Assembly (NCBI RefSeq): GCF_004004515.1
Contig: NZ_RXOL01000003.1
Span: 248,001-312,000 of the forward strand
Length of the DNA stretch: 64,000 bases
Reading direction: 5' to 3'
From: Croceicoccus ponticola
GTDB taxonomy: Bacteria; Pseudomonadota; Alphaproteobacteria; Sphingomonadales; Sphingomonadaceae
Shown one piece after another: positions 52,943 through 62,870 of the stretch. The position numbers were made by a program, and so were the translations under genes. The notes beneath the pieces are model-generated. The model was not told where the DNA came from. It ran no database searches and worked only from the letters and a program-made list of their open reading frames with translations. Every line of letters begins with the position of its first letter. Positions within the stretch are counted from its first letter, which is position 1.

Positions 52943-54600
52943 GCGGATCGGAACCGATGCGTGATCGGATAGCGCCGGTCGCGCCCGAAATTACGCGCGC
53001 CCAGTTTTACGCCGGGGGGTGCCTGACGCCGTTTATATTCGGCAATATGGAGCAAGCGTTCGATCCGCGTCACCGTTTCACGATCGAAGCCTTCGCCAAC
53101 AAGCTGATCGACGCTCTTTTCATGCTCGACAAGGCCCAACAGGATACCGTCCAGCACCTCGTACGGCGGTAGCGAATCTTCGTCCTTTTGATCGGGGCGC
53201 AGTTCGGCGCTCGGCGGCTTGGTGATGACGCGTTGGGGGATCACGCGGCCTGCGGGGCCGAGGCCGATCTTCGGTTTGTGCTCGTTGCGCCATTCTGCGG
53301 CGCGGAACACCGTGGTTTTGTACGCGTCTTTCAGCGGATTGTAGCCGCCCGACATGTCGCCATAGATCGTGGCATAGCCGACGCTCATCTCGCTCTTGTT
53401 GCCGGTGGTCACCAGCATCGGGCCGAACTTGTTCGACAGCGCCATCAAGGTGACGCCGCGGATGCGCGACTGCAGATTTTCCTCGGTAATGTCGACATTC
53501 ATATCGGCAAAGTCGTCGGCGAGCATCTCGTCGAAACCGGCAATGGCGGGCTGAATCGGAATGGTGGACAGCCGGCATCCGATCAACTTTGCGCATTCGG
53601 CCGCGTCATCCAGACTTTCCTGACTGGTGAACCGGCTGGGCAGCATGACGCACCAGACGCGATCCGGACCCAGCGCATCGGCGGCGATTGCGGCGCAGAT
53701 CGCGCTGTCGATCCCGCCCGACAGGCCCAGGACAATGCCGGGGAAGCCATTCTTGTCGACATAATCGCGCAAGCCCACGACCATCGCGCAATAGATATCC
53801 TCGGGGTGATCGGAAAGGCGGTGCAACGCGCCCGGGATGCACGACCACCCGTTCTTGCCCTTGACCCAACGGGTGGTGACCTCGACTTCTTCCCAGTCGG
53901 GCAACTGCGCGGCAAGCGTACCGTCGCCGTTGATGACGAAACTCGCACCATCGAAGGCCAGCTCGTCCTGCCCGCCAACGCGGTTGAGATATGCCATGGG
54001 CACGCCGGTATCGATCGCGCGGCGCTTGGCGACGCCCTCTATCCGCAGGACGTCCTTTTCGATTTCATAAGGGCTGCCGTTGACGCAAACGAAAATCTGC
54101 GCGCCAGCCTCCGCCAGATGGCGGCAGACGGCGGGGTGCCAGATATCCTCGCAGATCGGCAGGCCGAGCATCACGCCGCGGAACAGCACCGGATCGGGCA
54201 ATTCGCCAGGCGCGAAAAGGCGTGCTTCGTCGAAAGTGCCGTAATTGGGCAACTCGTGCTTGAACCGGGTGGCGGTGATCCGTCCGGCGTCAAGCAAGGC
54301 GACGCCGTTGTGCAGCGCACCATCGCGCACGAAAACGCTGCCCACCAGCATGGCGGGTCCGTCGCTTTCGGTCGCCTTGGCCAGCCGCTCCATCTCTTTT
54401 GCCGCGCGTTCGATCAGCGCCGGCCTCAGCACCAGATCTTCTGGTGGATAGCCGATCAGGTTCATTTCGGGAAAGACGACGAGATCGCTTTCCATTTTCG
54501 CCGCCCGATCGCGCGCGGCAAGCATCGAATCGGCATTGGCGCGGATATCGCCAACGATCTGGTTGCACTGAACAAGCGTGATGGCGAGTGTTTCGGTCAT
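52939..54600 (-). CDS. nadE: Glutamine-dependent NAD+ synthetase
   Basis: The 553-aa protein has an N-terminal nitrilase-type amidase (VVFPEMNLIGYP; LPICEDIWHP with the catalytic cysteine) and a C-terminal synthetase (LGLSGGIDSAICAAI P-loop; TTGNKSEMSVGYATIYGDMS). It makes NAD+ from nicotinate adenine dinucleotide using glutamine nitrogen. The ATG at 54600 fits the family; the frame continues 63 bp upstream. It is coupled to the downstream lipoprotein gene by a 4-bp overlap. Confidence 0.95.
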   Translation of the reverse strand: MTETLAITLVQCNQIVGDIRANADSMLAARDRAAKMESDLVVFPEMNLIGYPPEDLVLRPALIERAAKEMERLAKATESDGPAMLVGSVFVRDGALHNGVALLDAGRITATRFKHELPNYGTFDEARLFAPGELPDPVLFRGVMLGLPICEDIWHPAVCRHLAEAGAQIFVCVNGSPYEIEKDVLRIEGVAKRRAIDTGVPMAYLNRVGGQDELAFDGASFVINGDGTLAAQLPDWEEVEVTTRWVKGKNGWSCIPGALHRLSDHPEDIYCAMVVGLRDYVDKNGFPGIVLGLSGGIDSAICAAIAADALGPDRVWCVMLPSRFTSQESLDDAAECAKLIGCRLSTIPIQPAIAGFDEMLADDFADMNVDITEENLQSRIRGVTLMALSNKFGPMLVTTGNKSEMSVGYATIYGDMSGGYNPLKDAYKTTVFRAAEWRNEHKPKIGLGPAGRVIPQRVITKPPSAELRPDQKDEDSLPPYEVLDGILLGLVEHEKSVDQLVGEGFDRETVTRIERLLHIAEYKRRQAPPGVKLGARNFGRDRRYPITHRFRSA

Positions 54601-54791
54601 GGCGTCTTGGCTGGTTCCCCGTGGGGCGCGCGGCCCGAAGGTGATGGTGCTGGCGCAGCACAAACGAAACTCCGCCCGATCAAACGATCCGCATTCAATC
54701 GAAAGAGGCGATCAGACGCGCGAATTGGGGCAAGGCTGGCCATGTCTAACCCATCGGCTAGCGCAATTGATCGCCGCAGGACAGGGGTTTG

Positions 54792-55244
54792 CTAGCGGTT
54801 CATCATCTGTGCCATGCGCATTTGCAACGGCTGATCCAACCGCGTGTGCAGATGTTCCATGACTAATGCGGTCAACGGCTGCCGAAAACTGGCGCCGATA
54901 AAGGCTCCGTAGGTCCATCGCACGTCGGCGACCATCGGGCCGACATCTTCAAGCACGAGGTGGAACATGTCACCTTCCTCGCACGCCATCGTGTGATCGC
55001 GCACCCGGCATCCCGTTTCGGAAAATTCGACCACGGAAACGCAGCGTCCAACATAAGCCCCCGACTGAATCCGAGCAAAGGCCATACCGCGCCAACGGTG
55101 CCGCGTGCGTGTATCGAGCTCGGACAACGGCTTGTAAGTCACTTCATCCCGCCCCTGAACCTCGAGTCCGGCGCATTGATAAATGTAAAACCCAGCGATG
55201 CGAGCGAAATTCGCAACTGCAGCAAATCTCACGGCAAATGTCAT
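54792..55244 (-). CDS. PilZ-like domain protein
   Basis: The 150-aa protein has a short N-terminal part and a small beta-barrel-like domain (RCVSVVEFSETGCRVRDHTM; GDMFHLVLEDVGPMVADVRW; GAFIGASFRQPL) typical of PilZ proteins in sphingomonads. The RxxxR/DxSxxG c-di-GMP motif is degenerate (RWRG and EFSETG), so binding is uncertain. An internal ATG near residue 54 is a less likely start. Confidence 0.65.
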   Translation of the reverse strand: MTFAVRFAAVANFARIAGFYIYQCAGLEVQGRDEVTYKPLSELDTRTRHRWRGMAFARIQSGAYVGRCVSVVEFSETGCRVRDHTMACEEGDMFHLVLEDVGPMVADVRWTYGAFIGASFRQPLTALVMEHLHTRLDQPLQMRMAQMMNR

Positions 55245-55348
55245 GTTGAGCCGCCATTGACCGACTTCCCGACGAAGGCGGCACTGACCGGCCGCACCTT
55301 ACAGAAGTTCAGTCCATTACCGAGGTTCTGCGCGCAAAAATGGCGCAA

Positions 55349-56524
55349 TCACAGCGAAGCAGCGCAGGCGACCGCGCTGGCCCAGGCCCACTGGAAATTA
55401 TACCCGCCAAGCCAGCCGGTCACGTCCACCGCCTCGCCGATGACGTGCAGGCCGGGGACGGTCTTGGCTTCCAAGGTCTTTGACGACAGATCCGCCGTCG
55501 CAATACCTCCGACGGTGACTTCGGCCTTGGCGAAACCCTCGGTCCCGTTGGGATGAAATATCCAGCGCTTCAGCCGCTCTCCCGCCATTCGCAGAGCCTT
55601 GTCCTTGGTATCGGCGAACGTCTTCGGTTCTCCGATACGGTCGGCCAATGCGACGGCCAGCCTGTCCGGCAATTCGGCGGAAAGCACGGAGCGGATCGTC
55701 GCCCTTGGATTCTCGGCCTTGGCCTCGATGAACCTGTCGGGCGTGCATTCGGGCAAAAAGTCGATCATGACCGTGTCGCCCGGCTGCCAATAGGACGATG
55801 CCTGCAAAATGGCCGGGCCGGACAGTCCGCGGTGGGTGAACAGCGCAGCTTCACGAAAACGGGCCTTTCCTGCAGAGGCGACAACTTCTGTAGCGACGCC
55901 CGACAATTCGCGGAACAGCACGTCATCTCCGCCCAGCGTCAGCGGGACAAGCGCAGGGCGCGGCTGCACGACTTTCAGCCTGAATTGCCGCGCAAGATCA
56001 TAGGCGAAGCTGGTCGCCCCCATCTTCGGGATCGACGGCCCGCCGGTTGCAAGCACCAGCTTCGGCGCGCTGACTTCTCCGCCAACAGTTTCAACGGTAA
56101 ATGCACCGTCCGCATGACGCACGGCCCGGATGGCGGCGTCGCAGCGCAATTCGACGTTGCCCTTGGCGCATTCGGCCAACAACATGTCGACGATCTGTCG
56201 CGCCGACCCGTCGCAGAACAACTGGCCCAGCGTCTTTTCATGCCACGCGATACCGTGCGCTTCGACAAGCTGGATGAAATCGCGCGGAGTATATCGCGCC
56301 AGTGCCGACTTCGCGAAATGGGGATTGGCCGAAAGATAGCGGTCCGGCGCGGTATGGACATTGGTGAAATTGCACCGTCCGCCGCCCGAAATCAGGATTT
56401 TCTTGCCGGGTTGATCGCACCCTTCGAGCAGTAGCACCCGAAGGCCGCGCTGTCCGGCGCGGGCCGCGCACATCAGGCCCGCCGCGCCAGCGCCGAGCAC
56501 GATCACGTCGTGGCCGTCAGCCAA
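55349..56524 (-). CDS. YhiN/HI0933-family FAD-dependent oxidoreductase
   Basis: The 391-aa flavoprotein has the dinucleotide motif VLGAGAAGLMCAARAGQRG, the family motif ISGGGRCNFTN, LATGGPSIPKMGATSFAYDL, and C-terminal GGIATADLSSKTLEAK, GLHVIGEAVDVTGWLGGYNF. The reaction is unknown for most members. It lies 3 bp downstream of der, likely one operon. Confidence 0.9.
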   Translation of the reverse strand: MADGHDVIVLGAGAAGLMCAARAGQRGLRVLLLEGCDQPGKKILISGGGRCNFTNVHTAPDRYLSANPHFAKSALARYTPRDFIQLVEAHGIAWHEKTLGQLFCDGSARQIVDMLLAECAKGNVELRCDAAIRAVRHADGAFTVETVGGEVSAPKLVLATGGPSIPKMGATSFAYDLARQFRLKVVQPRPALVPLTLGGDDVLFRELSGVATEVVASAGKARFREAALFTHRGLSGPAILQASSYWQPGDTVMIDFLPECTPDRFIEAKAENPRATIRSVLSAELPDRLAVALADRIGEPKTFADTKDKALRMAGERLKRWIFHPNGTEGFAKAEVTVGGIATADLSSKTLEAKTVPGLHVIGEAVDVTGWLGGYNFQWAWASAVACAASL

Positions 56525-56527
56525 CGG

Positions 56528-57913
56528 CTAATCCTTCGCGAACGGGTTCTTCGGGCTGCGCAGCATCAGGCGCACAGGCACCGCGCCGAAACCGAGATCG
56601 CGACGCATCCCGTTGACGAGATAGCGCCGATAGCTTTCGGGCAGATCGTCGAGCCGCGTGCCGAAGATGACAAATCGCGGCGGACGCACACCGGCCTGCG
56701 TGATATAACGCAGCTTGATCCGCTTGCCACCGGGCGCTGGCGGCGGATTGGCGGACAGCGCATCGTCGAACCAGCGGTTCAGCGCAGCGGTCGCCACGCG
56801 CTTGTTCCAGATATCTCGCGTTTCGAACGCCGCGCTCAACAGGGCGTCGAGCCCCTTGCCCGTGCGCGCGGAAACCGCGACCATGGGCACGCCCTTAACT
56901 TGCGCCAAACCTTCATCCAAAGCATGGCGGATGCCATTGAACAGGCCGCTGGGATCTTCGGCCACATCCCATTTGTTGATCGCCACGATAAGCGCGCGGC
57001 CTTCTTCGATCACGTGGGCCGCGATCTTCAGGTCCTGGTGCTCAAGACCCTTGGTGGCGTCGAGCAACAGCACTACGACTTCGGCGAAATCGACGGCATG
57101 ACGCGCATCCGCCACCGCCAGCTTTTCAAGCTTGTCGGTCACCTTGGCCCGCTTGCGCATCCCGGCGGTGTCGATCAGCCTGACCGGGCGGTCTTCGCCC
57201 AGCTTGGGGTCGTGCCAGACCCAGTCGACAGCGATCGAATCGCGCGTGATCCCGGCTTCTGGGCCGGTCAGCAGGCGGTTTTCCTGCAATAACTGGTTGA
57301 TGAGCGTGGACTTGCCCGCGTTGGGGCGCCCGACGATCGCCAGTTGTATCGGGCCAAGCGGTCTGTCCTCGTCCTCGCCGTATTCGACGACTTCCTCTTC
57401 GACCTGCAAAGGCTCGATGATCGGCAGCAAGGCGTCGAACAGGTCTGCCATGCCCTCGCCGTGTTCCGCGCTCAACCCGACCGGTTCGCCAAGGCCCAGC
57501 GAATAAGCTTCGAATATGCCCGAATCGCCAGCCTTGCCCTCCGCCTTGTTGGCGATGAGGATCACCGGCACGGATGACCGCTGCAACCACCGCCCGATCT
57601 CTTCGTCCAACGGGGTCAGCCCGGCGCGGCTGTCGATCACGAACATGGCGGCCGCCGCGCCGACCAGCGCGGCTTCGGTCTGCGCGCGCATCCGTCCCGG
57701 CAGCGTTTCGGCGTCCTCGTCTTCCCAGCCGGCGGTGTCGACAATCTTGAACCGCAGGCCCAGCAGGTCGACATCGCCGATGCGGCGGTCGCGCGTCACC
57801 CCCGGCTGATCGTCGACCAGCGCGAGCTTCTTGCCGACGAGCCTGTTGAACAGGGTCGACTTGCCCACATTGGGGCGACCGATGATGACGACTTGCGGAA
57901 GCATCCGCGCCAA
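56528..57913 (-). CDS. der: Der (EngA), ribosome assembly GTPase
   Basis: The 461-aa protein has two tandem G domains with G1 motifs GRPNVGKSTLFNRL and GRPNAGKSTLINQL. NKAE and NKWD are the G4 motifs. The C-terminal KH-like domain (KLRYITQAGVRPPRFVIFGT) binds rRNA. It is needed for 50S maturation. It precedes the YhiN-family gene. Confidence 0.96.
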   Translation of the reverse strand: MARMLPQVVIIGRPNVGKSTLFNRLVGKKLALVDDQPGVTRDRRIGDVDLLGLRFKIVDTAGWEDEDAETLPGRMRAQTEAALVGAAAAMFVIDSRAGLTPLDEEIGRWLQRSSVPVILIANKAEGKAGDSGIFEAYSLGLGEPVGLSAEHGEGMADLFDALLPIIEPLQVEEEVVEYGEDEDRPLGPIQLAIVGRPNAGKSTLINQLLQENRLLTGPEAGITRDSIAVDWVWHDPKLGEDRPVRLIDTAGMRKRAKVTDKLEKLAVADARHAVDFAEVVVLLLDATKGLEHQDLKIAAHVIEEGRALIVAINKWDVAEDPSGLFNGIRHALDEGLAQVKGVPMVAVSARTGKGLDALLSAAFETRDIWNKRVATAALNRWFDDALSANPPPAPGGKRIKLRYITQAGVRPPRFVIFGTRLDDLPESYRRYLVNGMRRDLGFGAVPVRLMLRSPKNPFAKD

Positions 57914-58040
57914 GTGGCGATTGTGCGGCGTTAAGGCAAGGAAAATGCCATTTTGCGGGCTGTAGCGACCCGGCCCGGTCCGATCATCCCCGGCGAAACG
58001 CGCGGTGCATGATCGAATCGGACTTGCTTGGCCGCGCGAA

Positions 58041-58910
58041 TCAGAGCGTCGTGAAAATCACGCCGAAGTCCTTGCCGCCAAGACCCGCCTTGTCGGCATT
58101 TTCATAAATTTCGGTAGCCTTCTGACCCAGCGGCACTTTCGCACCGCTCGCCTCGGCGGCGGCCATGGCGAGCCTCAGGTCCTTGAGCATCAGGGCAACC
58201 GCGAAGCCGCCGTTGTAGTCATTGTCAGCCGGGCTGGCCGCGCCCACGTTAGGCACCGGGGTATAATCGTTGAGCGACCAGCAGTAGCCTGTCGATTTCG
58301 AGCTGATCTCGTAGAATTTCTGCGGGTCGAGGCCATTGCGTTCGGCCAGCTTCATCGCCTCGCAGGTGCCGACCATATGGGCGGCAAGCAGCATGTTGTT
58401 GCACATCTTGGCGACCTGTCCGGCGCCGGCCTCGCCAGCGCGGATCACCGCCTTCGCCATCGGCTGAAGCACGGGTTCGGCGCGGGTAAAGGCGCTGTCG
58501 CTGCCTCCGACCATGAACGTCAGGTTGCCGCTGTTGGCAGCCGCGATGCCACCCGACACGGGTGCGTCGACCATTTCGTAACCTGCGGCAGTCGCCGTCT
58601 CGATCATTTCGCGGACGGTGGCGACGTCGATGGTCGAACAGTCGAGCAGCAGCGCGCCCTTCGGCGCATGGCCGATGACGTCATTGGTCAGGACGGCGCG
58701 CACGATGTTGCCGTTGGGCAGCATGGTGACGACCGCGTCCGCGCCCTCCACCGCTTCGCGCACGGTGCCAAACGTGGAACATCCGTTTTCCTTCGCGCGG
58801 GCGATAGCCTCTTCGGAAAGGTCGAAGGCGGCGACTTCGTGGCCGGCCTTTACGAGGTTTGCGGCCATGCCGCCGCCCATGTTGCCAAGGCCGATGAATG
58901 CGATTTTCAT
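58041..58910 (-). CDS. mmsB: 3-hydroxyisobutyrate dehydrogenase
   Basis: The 289-aa beta-hydroxyacid dehydrogenase has the Rossmann start FIGLGNMGGGMAANLVKAGH, substrate motif DAPVSGGIAAANSGNLTFMV, and catalytic lysine region AKMCNNMLLAAHM. It oxidises 3-hydroxyisobutyrate to methylmalonate semialdehyde in valine breakdown. It lies 43 bp after the enoyl-CoA hydratase in the valine operon. Confidence 0.93.
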   Translation of the reverse strand: MKIAFIGLGNMGGGMAANLVKAGHEVAAFDLSEEAIARAKENGCSTFGTVREAVEGADAVVTMLPNGNIVRAVLTNDVIGHAPKGALLLDCSTIDVATVREMIETATAAGYEMVDAPVSGGIAAANSGNLTFMVGGSDSAFTRAEPVLQPMAKAVIRAGEAGAGQVAKMCNNMLLAAHMVGTCEAMKLAERNGLDPQKFYEISSKSTGYCWSLNDYTPVPNVGAASPADNDYNGGFAVALMLKDLRLAMAAAEASGAKVPLGQKATEIYENADKAGLGGKDFGVIFTTL

Positions 58911-58953
58911 GTCAGTAATCCTCTTGCCCCAAATTCGGGAGAAATGCTGCGCC

Positions 58954-59736
58954 TCAGCGCCCCTTCCAGTTCCCTGCGCGCTTTTCGACGAATGCGGCCA
59001 TGCCTTCGGCCTTGTCCTCGGTGGCCGTAAGCACCTGGAACATGCGGCGTTCGGCGATCAGACCCTGATCGAGCGTTGTTTCAAAGGCGGTATTGACCAT
59101 TTCCTTGTTCATCATCGCGGCCAGCGGCGGCATTGCGGCGATCGTCGTTGCGGTCTTCATCGCGTCCTCGACCAGATCGGCCAGCGGCACGATCCGCGCG
59201 ACGAGGCCGCTGCGTTCCGCTTCTTCGGCGTCCATCATCCGGCCCGTCAGGCACATTTCCATGGCCTTCGACTTGCCCACCGCACGGGTCAGGCGCTGCG
59301 AACCGCCCATGCCCGGCGCAACGCCCAGCTTGATTTCCGGCTGGCCGAACTTTGCCGTATCGGCGGCAAGGATGAAGTCGGCCATCATGGCCAGTTCGCA
59401 CCCGCCGCCAAGTGCGAACCCGTTTACTGCGGCAATCCAAGGCTTGCGGACCTTTTTCACGATGTCGGCAGTCCAGCCGGAGAAGAAATCTTCGATGTAA
59501 AAATCGGCAGGGGGCTTGTCCGACATCTCTTTGATGTCCGCGCCTGCGGCAAAGGCCTTGTCCCCGCTGCCGGTCAGGACCGCGCAACGCTGCGACGCAT
59601 CCGCTTCGAACTGCGCGAAAGCATCCGTCAGTTCGGCCAGAACCTGCGAATTCAGCGCGTTCAGCGACTTGGGCCGATTCAGCGTGATGAGCGTTACCGC
59701 GCCGCGCGTTTCGGTGAGGATCGTTTCGTAAGTCAT
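58954..59736 (-). CDS. Enoyl-CoA hydratase
   Basis: The 260-aa crotonase fold has [11 protein letters not shown], oxyanion-hole motifs [11 protein letters not shown] and [19 protein letters not shown], and the catalytic glutamates in GCELAMM and [13 protein letters not shown]. In the valine operon it likely hydrates methacrylyl-CoA. It overlaps the HIBCH stop by 4 bp. Confidence 0.93.
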   Translation of the reverse strand: MTYETILTETRGAVTLITLNRPKSLNALNSQVLAELTDAFAQFEADASQRCAVLTGSGDKAFAAGADIKEMSDKPPADFYIEDFFSGWTADIVKKVRKPWIAAVNGFALGGGCELAMMADFILAADTAKFGQPEIKLGVAPGMGGSQRLTRAVGKSKAMEMCLTGRMMDAEEAERSGLVARIVPLADLVEDAMKTATTIAAMPPLAAMMNKEMVNTAFETTLDQGLIAERRMFQVLTATEDKAEGMAAFVEKRAGNWKGR

Positions 59737-60794
59737 AGCGGCTTCCATTCCTGATCTGCGGGCAGCGGCGCGAAGAGGCTTTCGACCATCTCGTCGGTCA
59801 CGCCCTCTGGCGTGGCGGGTTGCCACTGTGGATTGTTGTCCTTGTCGACTAGCAGCGCGCGAACGCCCTCTGCGAAATCGTGGCGGTTGATCGCGCGCGA
59901 TGCACCGCGCAGTTCCATCGCCATGTTGTCGGCAAAAGTGTTGCAAGCCGCGCCAAGCTCAAGCTGTTTGAGCACGTTCTTGCACGCCGACGGGCTTTTA
60001 CCACGAAGGGTCTTCAACTCCTTCGCCGCCCATTCGCCACCGTCGGCTTCCAGCCCGGCGAGGATATCCTCGAACCGATCGGATGCGAACAGGCGGTCGA
60101 TGATCGCGTAGTTCGACGCGATCCGCGCCTCTGGCGGGGCGAATGACTGCCCCTCCAGCGTGCCTTCGATATCGTCAGGGTGCGAGATGATCCGCGCCTT
60201 GACCTCCGACAGGCGTTCGTGCGGCACATAATGCGTGGCAAGGCCGATGGCGAGGCATTCGGACCCGTCCAGCCGTGCGCCGGTCAGGCCGATGAACTGG
60301 CCCAATCGTCCGGCAAGACGCGTCAGGTACCAGCCACCGCCGACATCGCAGATCAGGCCGATGCCGGTTTCGGGCATGGCGAATTTCGTGTTTTCGGTCG
60401 CAACGCGATACTTCGCAGGCTGCGAAATCCCTACGCCGCCGCCCATCGTGATGCCGTCCATGAAGGCGACGATCGGCTTGGGATAGGTAAACATCAGGTG
60501 GTTCAATTTGTATTCGACGTCGAAGAAGTGACGCCCGCTCGCGCCTTCGTCTTCCAGCGCCGACCGGCGCAGTAACGTCACGTCGCCCCCGGCGCAGAAG
60601 CCCCGCCCTTCGGCGTGGTCGAGGATCACGGCCTTCACGTCATCGTCGTCGCGCCATTCGAGCAGGGCGGCGATCATCGCCTCGCACATGGCGAGCGTCA
60701 GCGAATGGATCGCCTTGGGCCGGTTGAGCGAAAGGTGCCCGACCGCACCGTGGCGGTGGACATGGACTTCGGGAATGTGGGTGTTGTCGGTCAT
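59733..60794 (-). CDS. 3-hydroxyisobutyryl-CoA hydrolase
   Basis: The 353-aa HIBCH-type crotonase has [54 protein letters not shown], and a long C-terminal domain typical of HIBCH ([31 protein letters not shown]). It releases 3-hydroxyisobutyrate. It shares one base with the acyl-CoA dehydrogenase stop (TGATG). Confidence 0.93.
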   Translation of the reverse strand: MTDNTHIPEVHVHRHGAVGHLSLNRPKAIHSLTLAMCEAMIAALLEWRDDDDVKAVILDHAEGRGFCAGGDVTLLRRSALEDEGASGRHFFDVEYKLNHLMFTYPKPIVAFMDGITMGGGVGISQPAKYRVATENTKFAMPETGIGLICDVGGGWYLTRLAGRLGQFIGLTGARLDGSECLAIGLATHYVPHERLSEVKARIISHPDDIEGTLEGQSFAPPEARIASNYAIIDRLFASDRFEDILAGLEADGGEWAAKELKTLRGKSPSACKNVLKQLELGAACNTFADNMAMELRGASRAINRHDFAEGVRALLVDKDNNPQWQPATPEGVTDEMVESLFAPLPADQEWKPL

Positions 60795-61936
60795 CAGCGT
60801 ACGAGGTCCCTGCCCACGATCATGCGCATGATCTGGTTCGTTCCTTCGAGGATGGAGTGCACACGCAGATCGCGCAGCAGCTTCTCGATCGGATATTCCT
60901 TGAGATAACCGTAGCCGCCGAAGAGCTGCAGCGCGCGGTCGACGACCTTCGACCCAGTTTCGGTCGCGATCATCTTGGCCATGGCGGCAAAGCGCGTCTT
61001 GTCCGCCGCGCCGTTCGTCACCTTTACCGCGGCGAGATAGAGCAACGCGCGCGCCGCCTCCAGCTCTGCCGCCATTTCGGCCAGCGTGAACTGCGTGTTC
61101 TGGAAATCGGCGATGGCCTTGCCGAACTGCTTGCGGTCCTTGGTATAGGCGATCGCCTCGTCCAATGCGCGTTGCGCCCCGCCCAAGGAACATGCCCCGA
61201 TATTAAGCCGCCCGCCGTCGAGCCCCGCCATCGCGATCGCGAAACCCTGCCCATCTGACCCGACAAGGTTGGCCTTGGGCACTTTCACGTTGTCGAGGTT
61301 GAGCGCGGCGGTCGGCTGCGAATTCCAGCCCAGTTTCTTTTCCTGCGCGCCGAACGACACGCCGGGCATGTCCTTTTCGATGACGACGCACGAAATGCCT
61401 TTGGGCCCGTCATCGCCGGTGCGGACCATAGTGACATAAACCTCGTTTTCGCCGCCGCCCGAAATGAACTGCTTCGAGCCCGAAACCTCCCAGTGGTCGC
61501 CCTTGTCGACCGCCTTTGTCCGCAGCGCCGCCGCGTCCGATCCTGACGAAGGTTCTGTCAGGCAATATGATGCGATGCGATCCATCGTGATGAGATCGGG
61601 CAGGTAGCGATCCTTCACGTCCTGCGACCCGTATGTATCGATCATCCACGCAGACATGTTGTGGATCGATATGAAGGCGCTGGTCGACGGACAGCCATAG
61701 GCCATCGCTTCCATGATCAGCGCTGCGTCCAACCGACCAAGACCGATGCCACCCGATTCCTCCGACACGTAGATCGACCCGAAGCCGAGCTCTGCCGCCT
61801 GCTTGATGGTGTCGCGCGGAAAGGTCTTGTGCTCGTCCCATTCCGCCGCGTTGGGCGTGATCGCGTCAGCGGTGAAACGCTGCGCCATTTCCTGAATGGC
61901 GAGCTGGTCTTCGCTAAGGCCGAACTGGTTTTCCAT
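60794..61936 (-). CDS. Acyl-CoA dehydrogenase, probably isobutyryl-CoA dehydrogenase
   Basis: The 380-aa protein shows the ACAD fold: YGCPSTSAFISIHNMSAWMI, SYCLTEPSSGSDAAALRTKA, RKQFGKAIADFQNTQFTLAE, and C-terminal LRVHSILEGTNQIMRMIVGR, with the usual catalytic glutamate (E in ILEGTNQ). Operon order acyl-CoA dehydrogenase, HIBCH, enoyl-CoA hydratase, mmsB points to isobutyryl-CoA from valine. The ATG at 61936 has GGGAGA six bases upstream; an ATG 12 bp earlier is weaker. Confidence 0.9.
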   Translation of the reverse strand: MENQFGLSEDQLAIQEMAQRFTADAITPNAAEWDEHKTFPRDTIKQAAELGFGSIYVSEESGGIGLGRLDAALIMEAMAYGCPSTSAFISIHNMSAWMIDTYGSQDVKDRYLPDLITMDRIASYCLTEPSSGSDAAALRTKAVDKGDHWEVSGSKQFISGGGENEVYVTMVRTGDDGPKGISCVVIEKDMPGVSFGAQEKKLGWNSQPTAALNLDNVKVPKANLVGSDGQGFAIAMAGLDGGRLNIGACSLGGAQRALDEAIAYTKDRKQFGKAIADFQNTQFTLAEMAAELEAARALLYLAAVKVTNGAADKTRFAAMAKMIATETGSKVVDRALQLFGGYGYLKEYPIEKLLRDLRVHSILEGTNQIMRMIVGRDLVR

Positions 61937-61956
61937 CGTGTCTCCCATGTTCTGAT

Positions 61957-62274
61957 TCAGCCGCAGCTGATCTGGACGATCTTCATGTCGTCATCGTATG
62001 AAACGGTAAGCCGGTCGGGCCGGAAATCCATCGTCACCGCAGTGCGCGGCGGCACCCAGCGCAAAATGCGAGCACCGGTCGCCGACAGGAGCTGCGCCCC
62101 GACATCGGCGCTGGCGATCATGCCCAGCATCGTTTGTGCGGGCGAGGCGTTGCATTCTCCCTGCGCGCCCACGCGCACGGGTTCCTGGGTCGTCGGCGGG
62201 GTAGTCACGGTAACGCATCCCGAAAGCAGGAACGGCGCGGCGGCAAGCGCGGCGAGCAGGGGCTGGCGGATCAT
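61957..62274 (-). CDS. Lipoprotein with peptidase inhibitor I78 domain
   Basis: The 105-aa protein has a lipobox (FLLSGC) and the I78 inhibitor signature RWVPPRTAVTMDFRPDRLTV then SYDDDMKIVQISCG. The I78 family inhibits serine proteases. The ATG at 62274 overlaps the previous stop as ATGA and follows GAAAGGTG; a GTG at 62283 is also possible. It lies between another lipoprotein gene and the valine operon. Confidence 0.8.
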   Translation of the reverse strand: MIRQPLLAALAAAPFLLSGCVTVTTPPTTQEPVRVGAQGECNASPAQTMLGMIASADVGAQLLSATGARILRWVPPRTAVTMDFRPDRLTVSYDDDMKIVQISCG

Positions 62275-62804
62275 GATGCGCACCTTTCATAACGGAATGG
62301 GCCGGGGGCCGCGCCATCCCCGTATTCGCGGCGGATCAGCACGGTATTGCCATCCTGCGCGTCGAGCACGACATCACGCTGCCAGGTCTGCCCTTCGCCG
62401 GTAAAGGCAAAGGTGCCGCGCAGCCGGGTGGCATCGCGTTCGGCCGTTTTAGTCAGCGTGCCGACGCTTTCGTAGAATTTGAGGGTCTGGTCGCCGATCG
62501 TCAGCAAGCCCTTGGCATCGCTGCGAGAAGCATCGCAATCGTTGGCGTTCATGCCCCAACGGCCGCGCAGGGCCGACGGGATGGTCGGTTCCATCTCGTC
62601 CATGCCCTTATCGTCGCCCACCGGCGTCGTCCCGCCCGGTTCGGGCAATGGGGTCGCCCCGTCGCCGATCCCGCCATCGGGTTCGACCGGGATCGGTGCG
62701 CCCGTATCGGCGGTGTCGCCAGAGCGTTGGGCGGGAGTACCGCTGTCGCCACAGGCGCCAAGGCCCAGCGCCAGCACACCCACCATCAGGAACGTCTTCT
62801 TCAT
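62271..62804 (-). CDS. Lipoprotein, hypothetical
   Basis: The 177-aa protein has a lipoprotein signal (FLMVGVLALGLGAC, lipid cysteine C18), a Gly/Pro/Asp-rich linker (residues 20-75) and a C-terminal domain (LRGRWGMNANDCDASRSDAK, GTFAFTGEGQTWQRDVVLDA, GPFRYERC) with two cysteines, a pattern common in sphingomonad lipoproteins. Function is unknown. Coupled to the I78 gene by a 4-bp overlap. Confidence 0.75.
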   Translation of the reverse strand: MKKTFLMVGVLALGLGACGDSGTPAQRSGDTADTGAPIPVEPDGGIGDGATPLPEPGGTTPVGDDKGMDEMEPTIPSALRGRWGMNANDCDASRSDAKGLLTIGDQTLKFYESVGTLTKTAERDATRLRGTFAFTGEGQTWQRDVVLDAQDGNTVLIRREYGDGAAPGPFRYERCAS

Positions 62805-62822
62805 GGCACCCTTTCGAAACGT

Positions 62823-62850
62823 GAACGGCCCACCTTTAGGCGGGCCGTTC
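62823..62850 (-). terminator. Hairpin between the aldehyde dehydrogenase and lipoprotein genes
   Basis: GAACGGCCC (62823-62831) and GGGCCGTTC (62842-62850) form a perfect 9-bp stem with a 10-nt loop, 20 bp past the aldehyde dehydrogenase stop. Confidence 0.6.
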
Positions 62851-62870
62851 CATTTGGCGACTGGAGCTGG

